Positions 21,513 through 33,610 of a stretch of 64,000 nucleotides of DNA are shown here, piece after piece (position 1 is the stretch's first letter; each line of letters starts with the position of its first letter). Made by a program: the position numbers and the translations under genes. The stretch lies in contig JASEVX010000003.1 of NCBI GenBank assembly GCA_031761405.1, positions 149,516,555-149,580,554 of the forward strand, written 5' to 3'. The DNA comes from Serripes groenlandicus. Lineage: Eukaryota > Mollusca > Bivalvia > Cardiida > Cardiidae. The notes under the pieces were generated by a model that was given only the letters and a program-made list of their open reading frames with translations, did not search any database and was not told the origin of the DNA.

Positions 21513-22249
21513 GAAAGGAATAAGTGGTTATGAATGGGGCAACCCTCAATTTTAGTGACCGTGAATTGAACGGACCGTACATAACATGTAATGCGGGCAA
21601 TTAAAGGCACATATTCGAAATGATAGTGAAACAATAACATCAGTAAATTACTGGACGTAATTAATGTACATAAGTATTTGTAACTACCATCTTTTACGGA
21701 CATTTTCAGTCGTGAAAATTAAGTAAAAACTGTGACTAAGTAAGAAAAAGGGACAGCATGGGAAAATCTGATTGCGGTTTTACAGATTGCGTTGATAATT
21801 CGAGTATTAATTAGCCCTGTATAAACAAAATACACGGTAAATATAGACAGAGAAAAAAGAAAACAATGGCCATATTTAGCATTTTTAGCGATACGATAGT
21901 ACTCATTCAGGTGTTAGAGGTGATTAACTACATTAGTCACTTCACCGCGTATTTTGGACACACGCATTGGTGTAAACACTGTAGAAGTAACTTGAATATA
22001 TAAACTTGTTATACAACATCTGTCTGAAATACCGCTTCACTGAAACGCAATATAACAAAAAAAAAACAATCTTTGATTCGATAATACGACCGAAAGCCTT
22101 CTCCAGAATTTCACATAGATCCCTCCTGACTATGGTCTGTCCACCTAAAACAAGGAACTGTTTGAGATTGGCACAACATAGTCTGTATACAGTGCTTGTC
22201 AGGAACGTCTTGAAGGTTTCACAGGAGAACGGTGATTGTATTCAGGTCA
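21513..22249. other. Unique stretch, no gene recognised
   Basis: A 91-codon frame (22006-22281) runs into the array to the right and shows no recognisable domain. Confidence 0.45.
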
Positions 22250-22565
22250 ATCTGGTCGTAATTGCCCTTTGGTTGAATTAGGTTGATTTTCCTGAACATT
22301 GATTGTAATTACCCTTTTGTTGAATTAGGTTGATTTTCCTGAATAGATTGTAATTGCCCTTTGGTTGATTTAGGTTGATTTTCCTAAATAGTGATTGAAA
22401 TTGTCCTTTGGTTGATTTTCCTGAATAGTGATTGTAATTGCCCTTTGGTTGAATTAGGTTGATTTTCCTGAAAAGTGATTGTAATTGCCCTTTGGTTGAT
22501 TTAGGTTGATTTTCCTGAATAGTGATTGTATTTGCCCTTTGGTTGATTTAGGTTGATTTTCCAGA
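22250..22565. repeat. 47-bp minisatellite, about 6-7 units
   Basis: The unit is about TGATTGTAATTGCCCTTTGG, TTGAATTAGG, TTGATTTTCCTGAATAG. One unit lacks the middle TTAGGTTGAT part. A shorter duplication (TTGATTTAGG/TTGATTTTCC) is visible within each unit. Confidence 0.9.
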
Positions 22566-23502
22566 AGCAAATCTCAAATACTTAGTTTAGAATGGTATAT
22601 TATAATTTCTCGAACATTTAAATTATAACTGTGATGGATGGGTATAGTTATATGGTTGTTTGAAATCGATATGTTGTACACATACGAAACAAGTCGTACA
22701 CACGTAATCATATCAACCCATTTCTAACGATGAATCATCAATATAAAAATAAGAATATTTAAGAATTGCCCGTTAGCCTTGAAACAACAACAAGCCTGAA
22801 ATGAATGACTATTTCGGATAATCATCGTAATCTCTCTATTTACGTTATTGTATTGTCAATGTTTACCTGTTACTATCGACGCGATACTATCATGAATGAA
22901 CAAAAACACCTTCATGTAAAACAGTTTATCTTTGTCGATAACATTTTCATTCAGAATGTGCATTCGACGTTGCCAAACTTTACGTGAAGGTACGCGACTT
23001 TCTCCAGCAAACACAATGAGGCGAAAGTATAAGCTACACTACTGGCCGATCAAACTGATATAAACCAATTGGGGCAAACCAATGCATGTTGAAGTGTACG
23101 TGCACATATACCCATGACGGAGACCAGTATGTGAAACAACTGGAATTGATCAGATTATGCGTTGTCTGATGCAATGTATGCTTGGCTTTTCAACTGTATG
23201 CACCGAGGAATGTCTTATTGGATTGCCGACAAGGTAGTTGGTACTTTCCCTGATGCAGAACCTTGGTAGTTTTCTACAAGCAAACGTTCGAAGACGTTAA
23301 TGGAAAATTAAATGCTCGTGAACAGTTCCTCTGGACGAAATATCTTCAAATCTGTATCAGAAGTAGTGCTCTTTCCGACATGTGTGTACAATTCCTTCAG
23401 ACGTTTTACAAATCTGTCGGTCCTAAAGTAGCTTACAAGGTCAACATGTTAACCCTAAAAACAAGGTAAACACTATAAACATTTAATAGGAATACTGCTA
23501 TA
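22566..23502. other. Unique stretch, no gene recognised
   Basis: Frames of 60 and 68 codons only (22805-22987, 23263-23469). Neither shows a recognisable domain. Confidence 0.45.
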
Positions 23503-23692
23503 TCACCCGTTTCACGAGAAAACCGGGCCGACACCATCCGTATCAGGGGATTAGAGGTATAGAGTAACGAGTCCTGAAACAAAAAATCCACAGGAGACGA
23601 AAAGTGTCTATATGGGTTAGCCTGTGCGGCATGCTTAGGCTGATCCATGTCGATAGTTTACGCAGAGTTCACACTGTTGGTAACTCGGCTCA
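23503..23692 (+). mobile_element. GAGCC-type MITE, copy 6, internally deleted
   Basis: CCGTTTCACGAGAAAACC is followed directly by GGGCCGACACCATCC, so the left foldback (about 60 bp) is missing. The right side runs CTGTGCGGCATGCTTAGGCT to GGTAACTCGGCTC with a degraded end. Confidence 0.85.
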
Positions 23693-23858
23693 TATCTTAT
23701 TTGACCGCGTCAATCACATCACATTTAGTTTCTATATCATTAGACAGTAAGACCCATTGTGAAACTAAAAGGACGGAGGTACGATTGAAGCAGCGTCTAC
23801 CTATCTCCTAGATTAAAACTTGTTTAGTCTCTAGAAGTCAAACATCGGGTTTCCTCGC

Positions 23859-24060
23859 TTAATACTTTCCCACATATAACAAATCTGCAGTAGACGACTG
23901 AAAACATATTGGCAAAAATTATGAAAAAATATCTATATACGAAAGTATATTTTTGAATAAAGTTGAAATTATTGTGACAAAAGGTGAAGTTGCTTTTGTC
24001 ACAATGATTTCAAAGTCAACTTTATCCAAAACGCATCAAAACCTATTTGCAAGTTGAAAC
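23859..24060 (+). mobile_element. TTAA-type MITE, partial
   Basis: TTAATACTTTCCCACATATA, AATCTGCAGTAGACGACTG, GTTGAAATTATTGTGACAAA, then a collapsed centre and AAAACGCATCAAAACC. The right terminus is unclear. Confidence 0.65.
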
Positions 24061-25444
24061 ATGTTAAAGGTCCTCATTGTGTTTTGGTGAAGATATCAGT
24101 TTCTTTTCTGCTTCGTTGTTTTTCCAGAAAAATAGTATAATATGTACAATATACCTTATGCAGAATAAAATACTTATTATTGAGAAAGTCTGCATTCAAT
24201 AATACAAATCTAGAAGAGGAAATATGCAAATACCAATGACGTATTAGCTCATTGACGAAATTGTTAAAAAGTATTCCCCAAAAAGATCAATATACTTACC
24301 CTATGACGGTATATAGGTCATGTGTAGCGTCATAGTCTATATTTAGACTTGACCTTAAATACTTTTAATAAACATTGAAATACATTACTGAAACTGCCTC
24401 AGTCGCGCTTTCTCAAGTTCACGATAACTCGAAAAGAAACCAACACACACGTAAGCGGCAATTTTGCTATAGGGCTCATTTCAAAAGTTCTGAATATATG
24501 CATGTTTGAATTATTTGAATAAATTATAAATGAAATTGGTCCTAGTGGACGTTTACATACTTTACATACATTCAAGTCTAGCAATGCTTCACTTACAACT
24601 AAGTAAGTCCTGGTGCATTTAATGTGTGTGTATTTATGAGAAAATGTACGTTTTCTTTGAAACGGCTCTTGATATTTGTGTACATACATGTATATCTATA
24701 ATAAGTAATACATATCAGAAATTGGTAATTGAACCTTGGTTCTTCTTGTCAAATGTGCATGCAAAATGAAAACGTGAACTAGGCATAGTGTGCCCTTATA
24801 TCAGAAAAACTCAGTGTCTTTGCTTCGTGAAATGGATATGTTTTCTCGTAATTAACCCATATTAGAAATAATAAATCAGAAATATATATTTCGTCTTTGT
24901 ATAATTCGGCGTTCGTTCAATCCCGTATGTACTTTAAAAAAGAGTATTTTAAGTAATTGCAATCCATTTTTACTACAGATTGTCACACAATTTAGTTTTG
25001 ATTGTTTCACATCAATTCAATGAAGTATATGGTCTCGTAAATCAAGGCCTATTCTATTGACATAGTTTATGACGGGCCCTACTTAAGGTACGCTAAAACA
25101 ATTAAAAACAGTAATATTTGAGTCTTATTGCATTCCTAAAACGATGATTTATGGTAGACAATATAGTTTAATATCTAATTTGAATTTTACTTGCGTTTTA
25201 TTATTTATAGTGAATACCCGATGTGATCCTTTTCTGTGTGTCACCTTTTTCTTTATATTGATCATATGGCACTCTAGAAGCTTTGCTTAACTGTTGCCGT
25301 CGTCGATGTTGTTCTTAGTTTAAATGAGTTATTGTACTCATCATGTCCACGATTGAAGATTAACCGGTCACCCTTATGTATGGTGTTATACTTTTCTTTT
25401 ACAATATATTAAAGACTCTGGAGTAATGCCGTACTTATCCCTCC
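24061..25444. other. Long AT-rich stretch, no gene recognised
   Basis: No open frame of note apart from a 96-codon minus-strand frame (24399-24689) with no recognisable domain. Confidence 0.45.
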
Positions 25445-25612
25445 TGTTGACATATATTTTTGCAAAAATATTGAAAGTCTCAAAAAAAAGGAAAGTACAA
25501 TTGTTCAATAGAGTTTGAAACATCGGAGAAAGTTCTCATTATGCAATTCTTTTCGAAAGTCGTCTGCAGTAGATCCGTCCGAATACGTCCGTCTGTTGGA
25601 AAGCGTTGAATG
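25445..25612 (+). mobile_element. TTAA-type MITE, diverged copy
   Basis: TGAAAGTCTCAAAAAAAAGG, AGAGTTTGAAACATCGG, CGAAAGTCGTCTGCAGTAGA, GTCCGAATACGTCC and TTGGAAAGCGTTGAA. Confidence 0.6.
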
Positions 25613-26235
25613 AGTTTAAAGTTTGGTATTCAGTATTCTTAAATTCAAAGAAATGTTTTCCCCCTACATGCCTTAATCTTAACTTGTCCGGTGAGATAGG
25701 TTCTAAGGACGGCGGTCGGACGCACGGACGCACGGACGGACCATATACCATGTTCTCCCTAAAGAACTCTATTTTATTATTTATATAATATACCTAACTT
25801 AGTTTAAAACATAGTGATGTTTTGTATGTTTTACAAAATCTGTTACAATATGTAATTGTAATATGTCTCTTAGCTGTAATGCTGTTAAATAACAATCCAA
25901 CAAAATACTATCATAACGATAAATTGTAAAACGGTCAAACATGGGACTTGTTTACTTTGACATTTATTTTTTGAAAACAAATTTCTCAGAACGAGTCTAT
26001 TTAACTTAATTAACAGACTGGTTATAATGAACATTGTTTTTCATCTATCATTGGTTGAGTGGCTATAATGGTCAGTTGAATGACCACTCCATATCCTTTG
26101 AAGTAACGCCTCCGATGTGAAGTGTTTACTCGTTTGTTTAAAGTTTTCCTTATCAAGCCCAAAGTTTTTACAGTGACCTGAACTACTATCATTCTAATAT
26201 AGACAGAGTTTGCTAGATACTCCTAAAATTGGATT
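25613..26235. other. Unique stretch with a GGACGCAC octamer run
   Basis: At about 25706-25741 (GTCGGACGCACGGACGCACG) lies an octanucleotide-like run similar in type to 51981-52012 and 52246-52275. No gene seen. Confidence 0.45.
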
Positions 26236-26345
26236 ATTCGAAACAACACATCTGCAGCAGACGACATTAAAATCCCATTGGCAAAATATGGAAACATTCT
26301 ATAAATGAAACAAGAGTTGCTGCAACATGCAGCAATTCGATGTTA
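26236..26345 (+). mobile_element. TTAA-type MITE, left half
   Basis: ACAACACATCTGCAGCAGAC, GACATTAAAATCCCATTGGC, ATGGAAACATTCTATAAATG and a short foldback around TTGCTGCAACATGCAGCAA. Confidence 0.65.
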
Positions 26346-27103
26346 GCGTGGGAATCAGCATTTTATGGCTTAAGAAATACTGTTTGATTCGAAAAACACG
26401 AAATATGATATAAATATATGATAACAATAGTATTTAGTTAAATACGTAAAACGAAAACAAAAATATATTTTCCCAACGTGTTGACCTCGATCTCCCAAAA
26501 TTATTATACAAATTTGTCTGCGCATGTGCGTCCTTTTTTCCCCTTAATATATTCTTAAAATCGCAAAATTTAGCACAATAACTTCGCATTTATGAAACTA
26601 TTCCCATTTTCCTGTTATTAAAACCCCGGTGGTTCTCAATGAGGTTACATAGACTCCGCTCTGGTATACTGCTTGTGTTCAGTGTGTGACTTCGTGTCGA
26701 AGTCAAGAGAAAGGAGGGAGAAATGTAACGGGAAATATAAATATATGGCTGACCTTTTCGTAAAGTTAAGCAACGATCATCGCGGTAAGTGCCTGGATGG
26801 TTGACCCGCGATGGCTTAACGCCGGTACACGTTACACTATGGTTTTAATTTACATTTTAATCAGAAAAAACTACTCGCATATAAATAGATTGGTTCACTA
26901 ATCATAATCTTCTATTGCAAACCCGAACGAAGACCAGTCTAATGACGAACTGCTACGGAAATATCCGAGAGCTGACGGTAAAATACGGCGTATGCGCGAT
27001 CAAGACGATTAACACGGCGCATGCGCAAGCCCATTGCACCAGTGGTAGTTCTAAATACAACCAATAGATATGCACTGGTGCTGATGCACCCGCGCAATAA
27101 CAA
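26346..27103. other. Unique stretch, no gene recognised
   Basis: AT-rich on the left, more mixed near 26990-27035 (GCGCATGCGCAAGCCC). A 79-codon minus-strand frame there has no recognisable domain. Confidence 0.45.
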
Positions 27104-27230
27104 TAATTGAATAGAGATGAAAACAAAGGAAAACATTTTCATTGTGAGCAGTTTCTCCTTCTGCATTAGTGTTTTCAAAATTCGTCTGCTGCAGATATGT
27201 CAAAATGCGTCTGTATGTGTGATAGGGTTT
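27104..27230 (+). mobile_element. TTAA-type MITE, right half
   Basis: AATTGAATAGAGATGAAAAC, GTGAGCAGTTTCTCCTTCTG, TTCGTCTGCTGCAGATATGT, CAAAATGCGTCTGTATG and GATAGGGTTTA. Confidence 0.7.
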
Positions 27231-27808
27231 ATACGGTTGTTTTCGGATGTTATCATAATCTCGAGTCTAAATCATACCTACACTTTCCGTGTTCACCCAG
27301 GATGCACGAATAACCTGTTATACCACCATACCGACAGGAGGAGACCCGTATCAAGCACTCGCCATGTCGTGTCAAACATTTCGGATAATACTGCAGACAA
27401 TAAGCTGTGATTCATATGTATTTACACTACATGTGTTACTTGAGGAGAGGGAGGCAATCGCTCACAGCTAGGACTGAGACCTGACTAGAAATCATTCATT
27501 TGTGGGATCAACCTTTGGAATTTACCCAAACGCTCGGTGCTAAATGATCGTTCAATTACCAGAATGCAGGCGCATAATGTGTTACCTATATAAGATGTGA
27601 AAACTTGTTAATAAACAAAACTAAAAAAATGTTCACACTTATGTTTTCGATATCATAGGATATAAGACATATTCTATGCATATTCTTTACTGATTTAATA
27701 CAAAAACAAGATCAAACGTTTTCCATAAATAGTTTTCATTTTGATAAAAAACAATACTTTATTCGCTAGATGAAAATCGGTATTTCTTCGCTTTATCTAT
27801 ATGCATAT
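27231..27808. other. Unique stretch, no gene recognised
   Basis: A 97-codon frame (27117-27410) starts in the MITE and reads through it, so it is not credible. Nothing else seen. Confidence 0.45.
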
Positions 27809-27985
27809 TAACCCTTTTGTATATATAACACGTATGCAGTACACATTTTAACAACTTATATAAATTCTCTTTAAATGTAAATGAAGATAGTGCTAAACAA
27901 ACTGACAAAAGGAGAATTTACTTTATTTTGAAAAGCCATCTCTTGTAGATGCGTCCAAATCATTATCACTTTGGAAAGTGTTTTA
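27809..27985 (+). mobile_element. TTAA-type MITE, diverged copy
   Basis: TTAACCCTTTTGTATATATA, CACGTATGCAGTACAC, CAAACTGACAAAAGGAGAAT, CTTGTAGATGCGTCCAAATC, TTGGAAAGTGTTTTA. Confidence 0.6.
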
Positions 27986-28039
27986 CCGATACTTCTGTCA
28001 TCTATAGAACTAGATTACCCCTATGAAATGATATTGAAA

Positions 28040-28271
28040 ATTAGCCGTTCTATGGAATCTGCGTAATGTTTCGACCCAGATCGGCATGCGCAGGCCACGC
28101 AGGCTAATCCGGGCCGACACATTTCGTCTCAATGGAGATAGAGGTATCGAGTAATGACTCCTAAAACAGATCATCCACAGGAGGCTAAATGGGTCTGTTA
28201 GCCTGCGCGGCATGCTTAGGCTGTTTCGGTTCGATACTTTACGCACTGTTGGTTTTCTCGTGGAACGGCTC
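28040..28271 (+). mobile_element. GAGCC-type MITE, copy 7, subterminal deletion
   Basis: TTAGCCGTTCTATGGAATCT lacks the CACGAGAAAACCAACAT part of the left end. The rest (TAATCCGGGCCGACACATTT, GGAGATAGAGGTATCGAGTA, TTTTCTCGTGGAACGGCTC) is well kept. Confidence 0.85.
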
Positions 28272-28689
28272 ATTAATGATGTTTGTCCTCTGGGGAAGTA
28301 GTTCAAACTGTGTATGTGCTCTAGAAACCTACTTTTGCACTGTGACCTTTATTTTAATTTGCGGAACAACGCTTCCTGATTGAACCACATGTTGTGATTT
28401 TCATTGTTTGCTTTCCGTTATCATATATGGCATCATACACTTCTAAGGTACCATGAACTAGATATGGGCGATTCTATTAGATCCATGAACTAGATATGGG
28501 TGATTTTATGAGATCCACATATAGCATGCCGTAGTAACTTTTTTCTCATTGTATACAAACATATACTCAGGCATGATTTGTTCGATCTTTCCATGAAAAT
28601 GAACAATTTCAAATATTGAATAAATCCATCGTTGTGCGTACCATTGAAGCCTTTTCCAGAGCTTTTTTCTTTCTTTCTCAAAGATGTGA
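28272..28689. other. Unique stretch with a 32-bp duplication
   Basis: CATGAACTAGATATGGGYGA occurs at 28452 and again at 28484. No gene seen. Confidence 0.5.
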
Positions 28690-28862
28690 TAGTCATGGAT
28701 TGGCCTTCCCTCACCGGCGTTCTCAAAACTGTGGGGTTAATATTATGACTGACTCGCTGATGCCAGGATAATTTGAGCCGTAGTACTGATAACTTGCCCA
28801 GGAAAAGCTGTGATATAAGTTTTTTTAAAGCGACGTAAAAGACCATCCAAAAAGCAAAATTT
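28690..28862 (+). mobile_element. SINE 3-prime part, unexpanded
   Basis: GATGCCAGGATAATTTGAGC, GTAGTACTGATAACTTGCCC, AGGAAAAGCTGTGATATAAG and AAAGCGACGTAAAAGACC match the SINE body and tail at 2935-3076. No tRNA head is recognisable. Confidence 0.65.
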
Positions 28863-29548
28863 CTTTCTCATATCCTAATTTACAATAAAGGTAGTAATAA
28901 TACCTATATCAAAAGGTTCAAAATCATTTCCTGTAAACTTATAGGCTTTAAGTAACTGCAGTGCTTTGAAAATGTATAATATGACAGAAATAACATTTGA
29001 GTTTATTTGAAAATAGTGTGGTAAAGGAGATCAATCACTACCATGTTATATTGCTTTCAGACTTTAAAAATGGTAGTAATGGCTTTCCATCCAATGTTGT
29101 GCTGGATACAAATAGAACATTCAAAAATTCTATATCGCTCATTAAAAGGTAAGGTGAATGTGAATGGATTGCGCTATATATAGAATCTGGAAGCACAAAC
29201 CGAACAAAATATCTTATGAGGATAGAAAATGTAAAACGATATTTTTAAGAAAGTATTATTTAAACAAAATTATATTGAAAATATCAAACTATAATTTTTA
29301 TTGAACTTCTTAAGTCTGAAAATGAAAATATACTTAAAAATATATCAATAATATGATTAAATATGCAGATAAGCTTTCATGAAATCAATAATGAATTTGG
29401 GACATTGGCTAAATTAGGCAACTTTGTGTTTTCTAATTGATTTTTTTTTTTTTTTTTTTTTTTTTTATGATATAACTATTTTTTGGCCATGAGTCCGCTA
29501 TTTGGCTTTGTTAAAGCAAATGTACGGGAAAGAATATATTCTATATAA
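28863..29548. other. AT-rich stretch with a poly(T) run
   Basis: No gene seen. A weak MITE-like core (GAAAATAGTGTGGTAAAGGA) lies near 29008. Confidence 0.45.
29441..29466. repeat. Poly(T) run
   Basis: 26 uninterrupted T bases. Confidence 0.97.
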
Positions 29549-29770
29549 TTAACCCTTTCCCACCTGCAGACGCATTTTGACGCAATAGCAGCAGACGACT
29601 TTTGAAAACATTTTGGCCAAATGTGAAATTGCACATGATGAGCAATTTCACTTTTGGCCACAACGTTTTCAACTTTATTTAAAAAAAATAAAGCTATCTT
29701 TTATTGAAAATGTTCAGGTTTTTGTCACCATGTTTTCAAAGTCGTCTGCTGCAGATTAATGCTTTTCCAT
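29549..29770 (-). mobile_element. TTAA-type MITE, good copy
   Basis: TTAACCCTTTCCCACCTGC at the left. The central foldback is strong: TTTTGGCCAAATGTGAAATT, then AATTTCACTTTTGGCCA. GTCGTCTGCTGCAGATTAAT at the right, and the last bases are degraded. Confidence 0.85.
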
Positions 29771-30224
29771 ACGTATGTATGAACTTGCTGAAACTCATAC
29801 GACATTACTCATCATAAGGTAGAATGAAAGCTACTGGAATGTTCTAGACTGCCACAGATTAAGTGAAGCTAGTTGTAGACAACACTTTCGTAATAAAAGC
29901 TAAATCATAAATATCATGGCGATCGTAAATCAAAAATCGAAAAACGCTCCCTGCCAAGGTAGTTAATTTTCAATCGAACAAACTGTGTGCTGTGTCAAAT
30001 AAAAATGAGTTCCTTTCTCGTTCTTTATTTATATACAGTTCGCACTTTCCGCCTTATTCTTTTAGCCGGGTCGAGCTTCATAGCTCAGTCTGTATGTAAC
30101 AGCAACGGTTGTGGAGTGAATTCTCTGCTCATTTATTATGAAGAAATTTAAGAAACACTTTGCTTTAAAATTAAACGGACGCCCTTAATCCCAATCTTTC
30201 ACTTTTAATCAGACATTCAAGGTG
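29771..30224. other. Unique stretch, nothing recognised
   Basis: A short CATAGCTCAGTCTGTATG (30079) recalls a tRNA A box, but no B box follows at a normal distance. Confidence 0.4.
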
Positions 30225-30444
30225 TTAAGCTGTTAAACAATTGCTACAAGTATTTCTACGCATCTACAGGAGACGAATTTCTGAAATCATTGCCATAATA
30301 TCTCATGATGAACAAATCCTCCTTTTGTCATGTTTTAACACCATTCAGTAGTAATAATTTCATTTGTCGAGATTTTCCATATTTTGGACTATATATTTTT
30401 TAAGTCGTCTAGTGCAGATTAGTTTTTACCCGTGGAAGTGTTAA
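30225..30444 (-). mobile_element. TTAA-type MITE, diverged copy abutting the next
   Basis: TTCTACGCATCTACAGGAG, CATGATGAACAAATCCTCC, TTTGTCGAGATTTTCC, GTCGTCTAGTGCAGATTAG and CGTGGAAGTGTTAA. Its last TTAA is the first TTAA of the neighbouring copy. Confidence 0.7.
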
Positions 30445-30665
30445 CCCTTTCCCTAATATAGACGCTTTCTGACGCTTCTGCTGCAGACGGCTTCTTTAAA
30501 ACAGGTCGACAAAAGAAGAAATTGCTAAAAAACGAACAATTTCTCCTTTTGCCACAATGTTTTCCACTTTTAGTCATAGGTTATCCATTTAATTTTTAGA
30601 GATTTTCTATTTTTTGACAAAATATGTTCAAAGTCATCTGCTGCAGAATTTTCGTATAAAGTGTT
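30441..30665 (-). mobile_element. TTAA-type MITE, abutting the previous copy
   Basis: TTAACCCTTTCCCTAATATA, GACGCTTCTGCTGCAGACGG, ATTTCTCCTTTTGCCACAAT, TCATCTGCTGCAGAATTTTC. The right terminus is decayed. Confidence 0.85.
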
Positions 30666-31282
30666 GATCAACTTGCTTTGTGGAAGAAAGCTGCTACGAT
30701 TGATGAGATAGTGTCGGAAATGTACCGCATCTCTGTCCTGATATTTCCCCCTGACTACATGATGGCTAGATGTTCTCCTTTTTACCTGTGGTTGATGCTA
30801 TTTTAACAGATGTCTTGTGTAATAAGGTGGTTGTTTTATTGGACCATCTCGGATATGAAAGGTGCCTATCATTTAGACGAGATGCGCCCTTTAAATGATT
30901 TTCAATTAAAGAAAACATTTGATTTTTTTTTACATCTATATTTTTCTATTTAACAATTTCCAATAAATTACTCCGCCGAAAAGACGGTAACGTCAACAAT
31001 TTGTAATATAAATTGGTATTTGTAACTCAAAGATCAACACAAATGAAAGTTGATGCAAGGCATCAATGTCGCCGGAAAAGACTGCATTGATTCATTTTTT
31101 AACACACATTTATTCTTGACTTTCATTAAATGTTTTCATAAAAGACTAATTCCAGGATTTTTGAAATCCCACATACAAATTTTAGGATTTATTTTGGTCA
31201 GGATTTTGGATTTTTTGTATTTGTCAATAAAACCACAACAAATACAGTTCGGGATTTAAATCTACATGAAATAAAAAGCTAC
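30666..31282. other. Unique AT-rich stretch, nothing recognised
   Basis: A 69-codon frame (31050-31259) has no recognisable domain. Confidence 0.45.
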
Positions 31283-31400
31283 TTAACCCTTTCCATGTCT
31301 GAAGCAAAAATGAAAACCTTTAAACGTTTAAAACATTGAGAAAACGGTTAAATTGATGAAGACATGAACTTCCTCCTTTTTAATAATAATTATAATAAGT
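31283..31400. mobile_element. TTAA-type MITE, left fragment
   Basis: TTAACCCTTTCCATGTCTG is a good end. GTTTAAAACATTGAGAAAAC follows, and then the family pattern is lost. Confidence 0.5.
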
Positions 31401-33014
31401 ATTTCACAGATGTTAAAATTTATCTTCATATGTTTAAAAAATAGACCACATATCAGCTAAACTGTTTATTTAAATCATTGATGCATACAATATATGTATG
31501 GCGCAAGAGAAAGTCCCATTACTATTTAAAAGGTGGCAAGTATGAAATTAATTGGGTGCGAAAGACCAGATTTTCTTCATTTCTAAAATTATTGTTTATC
31601 AGAGTTTGTTCTTTTCTTTATTTGTTTCAAGCCAAATAAACATTCAATATCACAGATATTTAATCATTTAAGTGTGTGATATTAGCTATTTATCTGTACT
31701 ATTAGGTGTTTGAGTAAATGTTGACCTCGTGTCAAGATCGAGTCGTTGCGACATCGAAGAAAGTGAATAAAAAGTCAGGCAAAGCTTTAGTGCATGTTTT
31801 ATTCCGCTGCATTCGAGAGAAAAAAAAAAGCATTTCTATATAATCTTTCTTTCTCCTACATTCGGCCCATGCACTCGTTTCGTGACGTATAAGAAATCTA
31901 TTTTTCGAGCGACACTTTTTGTCTGCATAACTCGTCACTTTTCTAAGCTTACAATTTATTTTCGGTCCCTTCCTTTTATATTTTGGCAATATGAAACTAG
32001 GTCATGAACTGAGGAAAAAGCGTTTGGACGTTCACGACCGATAAACAGGTATATATTTGAGACATATTTTCACAAAATATTTCTTATTTGTGTTTATGTT
32101 ACCAGATTATGTTGATACTTATCTAAAATAAATAATATTTTGACCACTTGCTTCTTCACATCGAAATGCGCATCCGCGAAAATCGATGTTAAAAGGTCAC
32201 TATATTTAGCTTAGAAACAGTTCCTATTTTAGATATAAATGGATTAACATTATTAAATGAATTCTACACAAATCAAGACATCTCTTTGAACATGAAAATA
32301 ACATTTAGTAAGTTAAAATTGCTATTAAAAGGAGAATTCGACGAGATTTTTATCTCGATATTGACACATAACAGTTTGCAGCAAGTCTAGCAGGGACTCT
32401 TTTGTCTTCGTAAATAAGAATAAAAAAACATAAATGCGAGTCAAAATAAAGAAACTGCAAATACTTAAAACATCGGATTATTTATTTCATTTAAGACGTG
32501 TCATAACTAAGTGTTTTTAAACAAACACAATTGTAATATGTTTAAGACATTTAATTTTTTTTTTTAATAATAACTCTCCTCTCATATCATTTCCGAAAAG
32601 CTATTAACACTATAAGTCGCGGCCTTCTGCCGGGCGACTAATAAAGAAGAGGCAGCAAGGTAATGTGTACTAATTGGTAAAAAGGAAACATTTAAATTGC
32701 TTCGCGTATCCTTGTATAAGAAATACTTTCAAAGTCAAATATAAAAGCATAACTTGATCAGACTTCACTATCCACGATGGAAATCATTTGGCATTAAGTA
32801 ACCTTTACAGTAAATGAACTAAAATTGATTTGTTAATTGGCGATTATGCATGTTATGAATATTTCAGCCATATCATTGCGACCAGTTCACCAACAGCGAT
32901 ATGTCTTGGGCATCAATTATCGATACAGCGTTCTTTACAAGTAATTTAATGTTTTGTCCATATATACTCTTGAGTCGATTGGTGGAACACCAACTAGTCT
33001 TATACTGAATTTTG
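31401..33014. other. Long AT-rich stretch, no gene recognised
   Basis: An 85-codon lysine/arginine-rich minus-strand frame (31732-31989) has no recognisable domain. No repeat-family match. Confidence 0.45.
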
Positions 33015-33610
33015 TCAGGGTGCGAAATGATGACCCCTGTATTGGCAATGAAACTCAAAATGATGACCCTGTATTGGCAATGAGACTCGAAATGATGACC
33101 CATGTATTGGCAATGAGACTCGAAATGATGACCCCTGTATTGGCAATGAGACACGAAATGATGAACCCTGTATTGGCAATGAGACACGAAATGATGAACC
33201 CTGTATTGGCAATGAGACACGAAATGATGACCCCTGTATTGGCAATGAGACACGAAATGATGAACCCTGTATTGGCAATGAGACACGAAATGATGACCCC
33301 TGTATTGGCAATGAGACACGAAATGATGACCCCTGTATTGGCAATGAGACACGAAATGATGAACCCTGTATTGACAATGAGACACGAAATGATGAACCCT
33401 GTATTGGCAATGAGACACGAAATGATGAACCCTGTATTGGCAATGAGACACGAAATGATGAACCCTGTATTGGCAATGAGACACGAAATGATGAACCCTG
33501 TATTGGCAATGAGACACGAAATGATGACCCCTGTATTGGCAATGAGACACGAAATGATGACCCCTGTATTGGCAATGAGACACGAAATGATGACCCCTGT
33601 ATTGGCAACT
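33015..33610. repeat. 33-bp minisatellite, about 18 units
   Basis: The unit is CGAAATGATGACCCCTGTAT, TGGCAATGAGACA. Most units differ only at one site (GACCCC or GAACCC), arranged as a mosaic. The first three units are more diverged. With an 11-codon period the array is open in one plus frame (222 codons, 32954-33622) and three minus frames (up to 253 codons). I read these as by-products of the period, not genes. Confidence 0.95.

Noticed and set aside
25606..25788. Short frame rich in Gly, Arg and Asp over the GGACGCAC run
   Set aside because: Low-complexity DNA, similar frames occur at other such runs.
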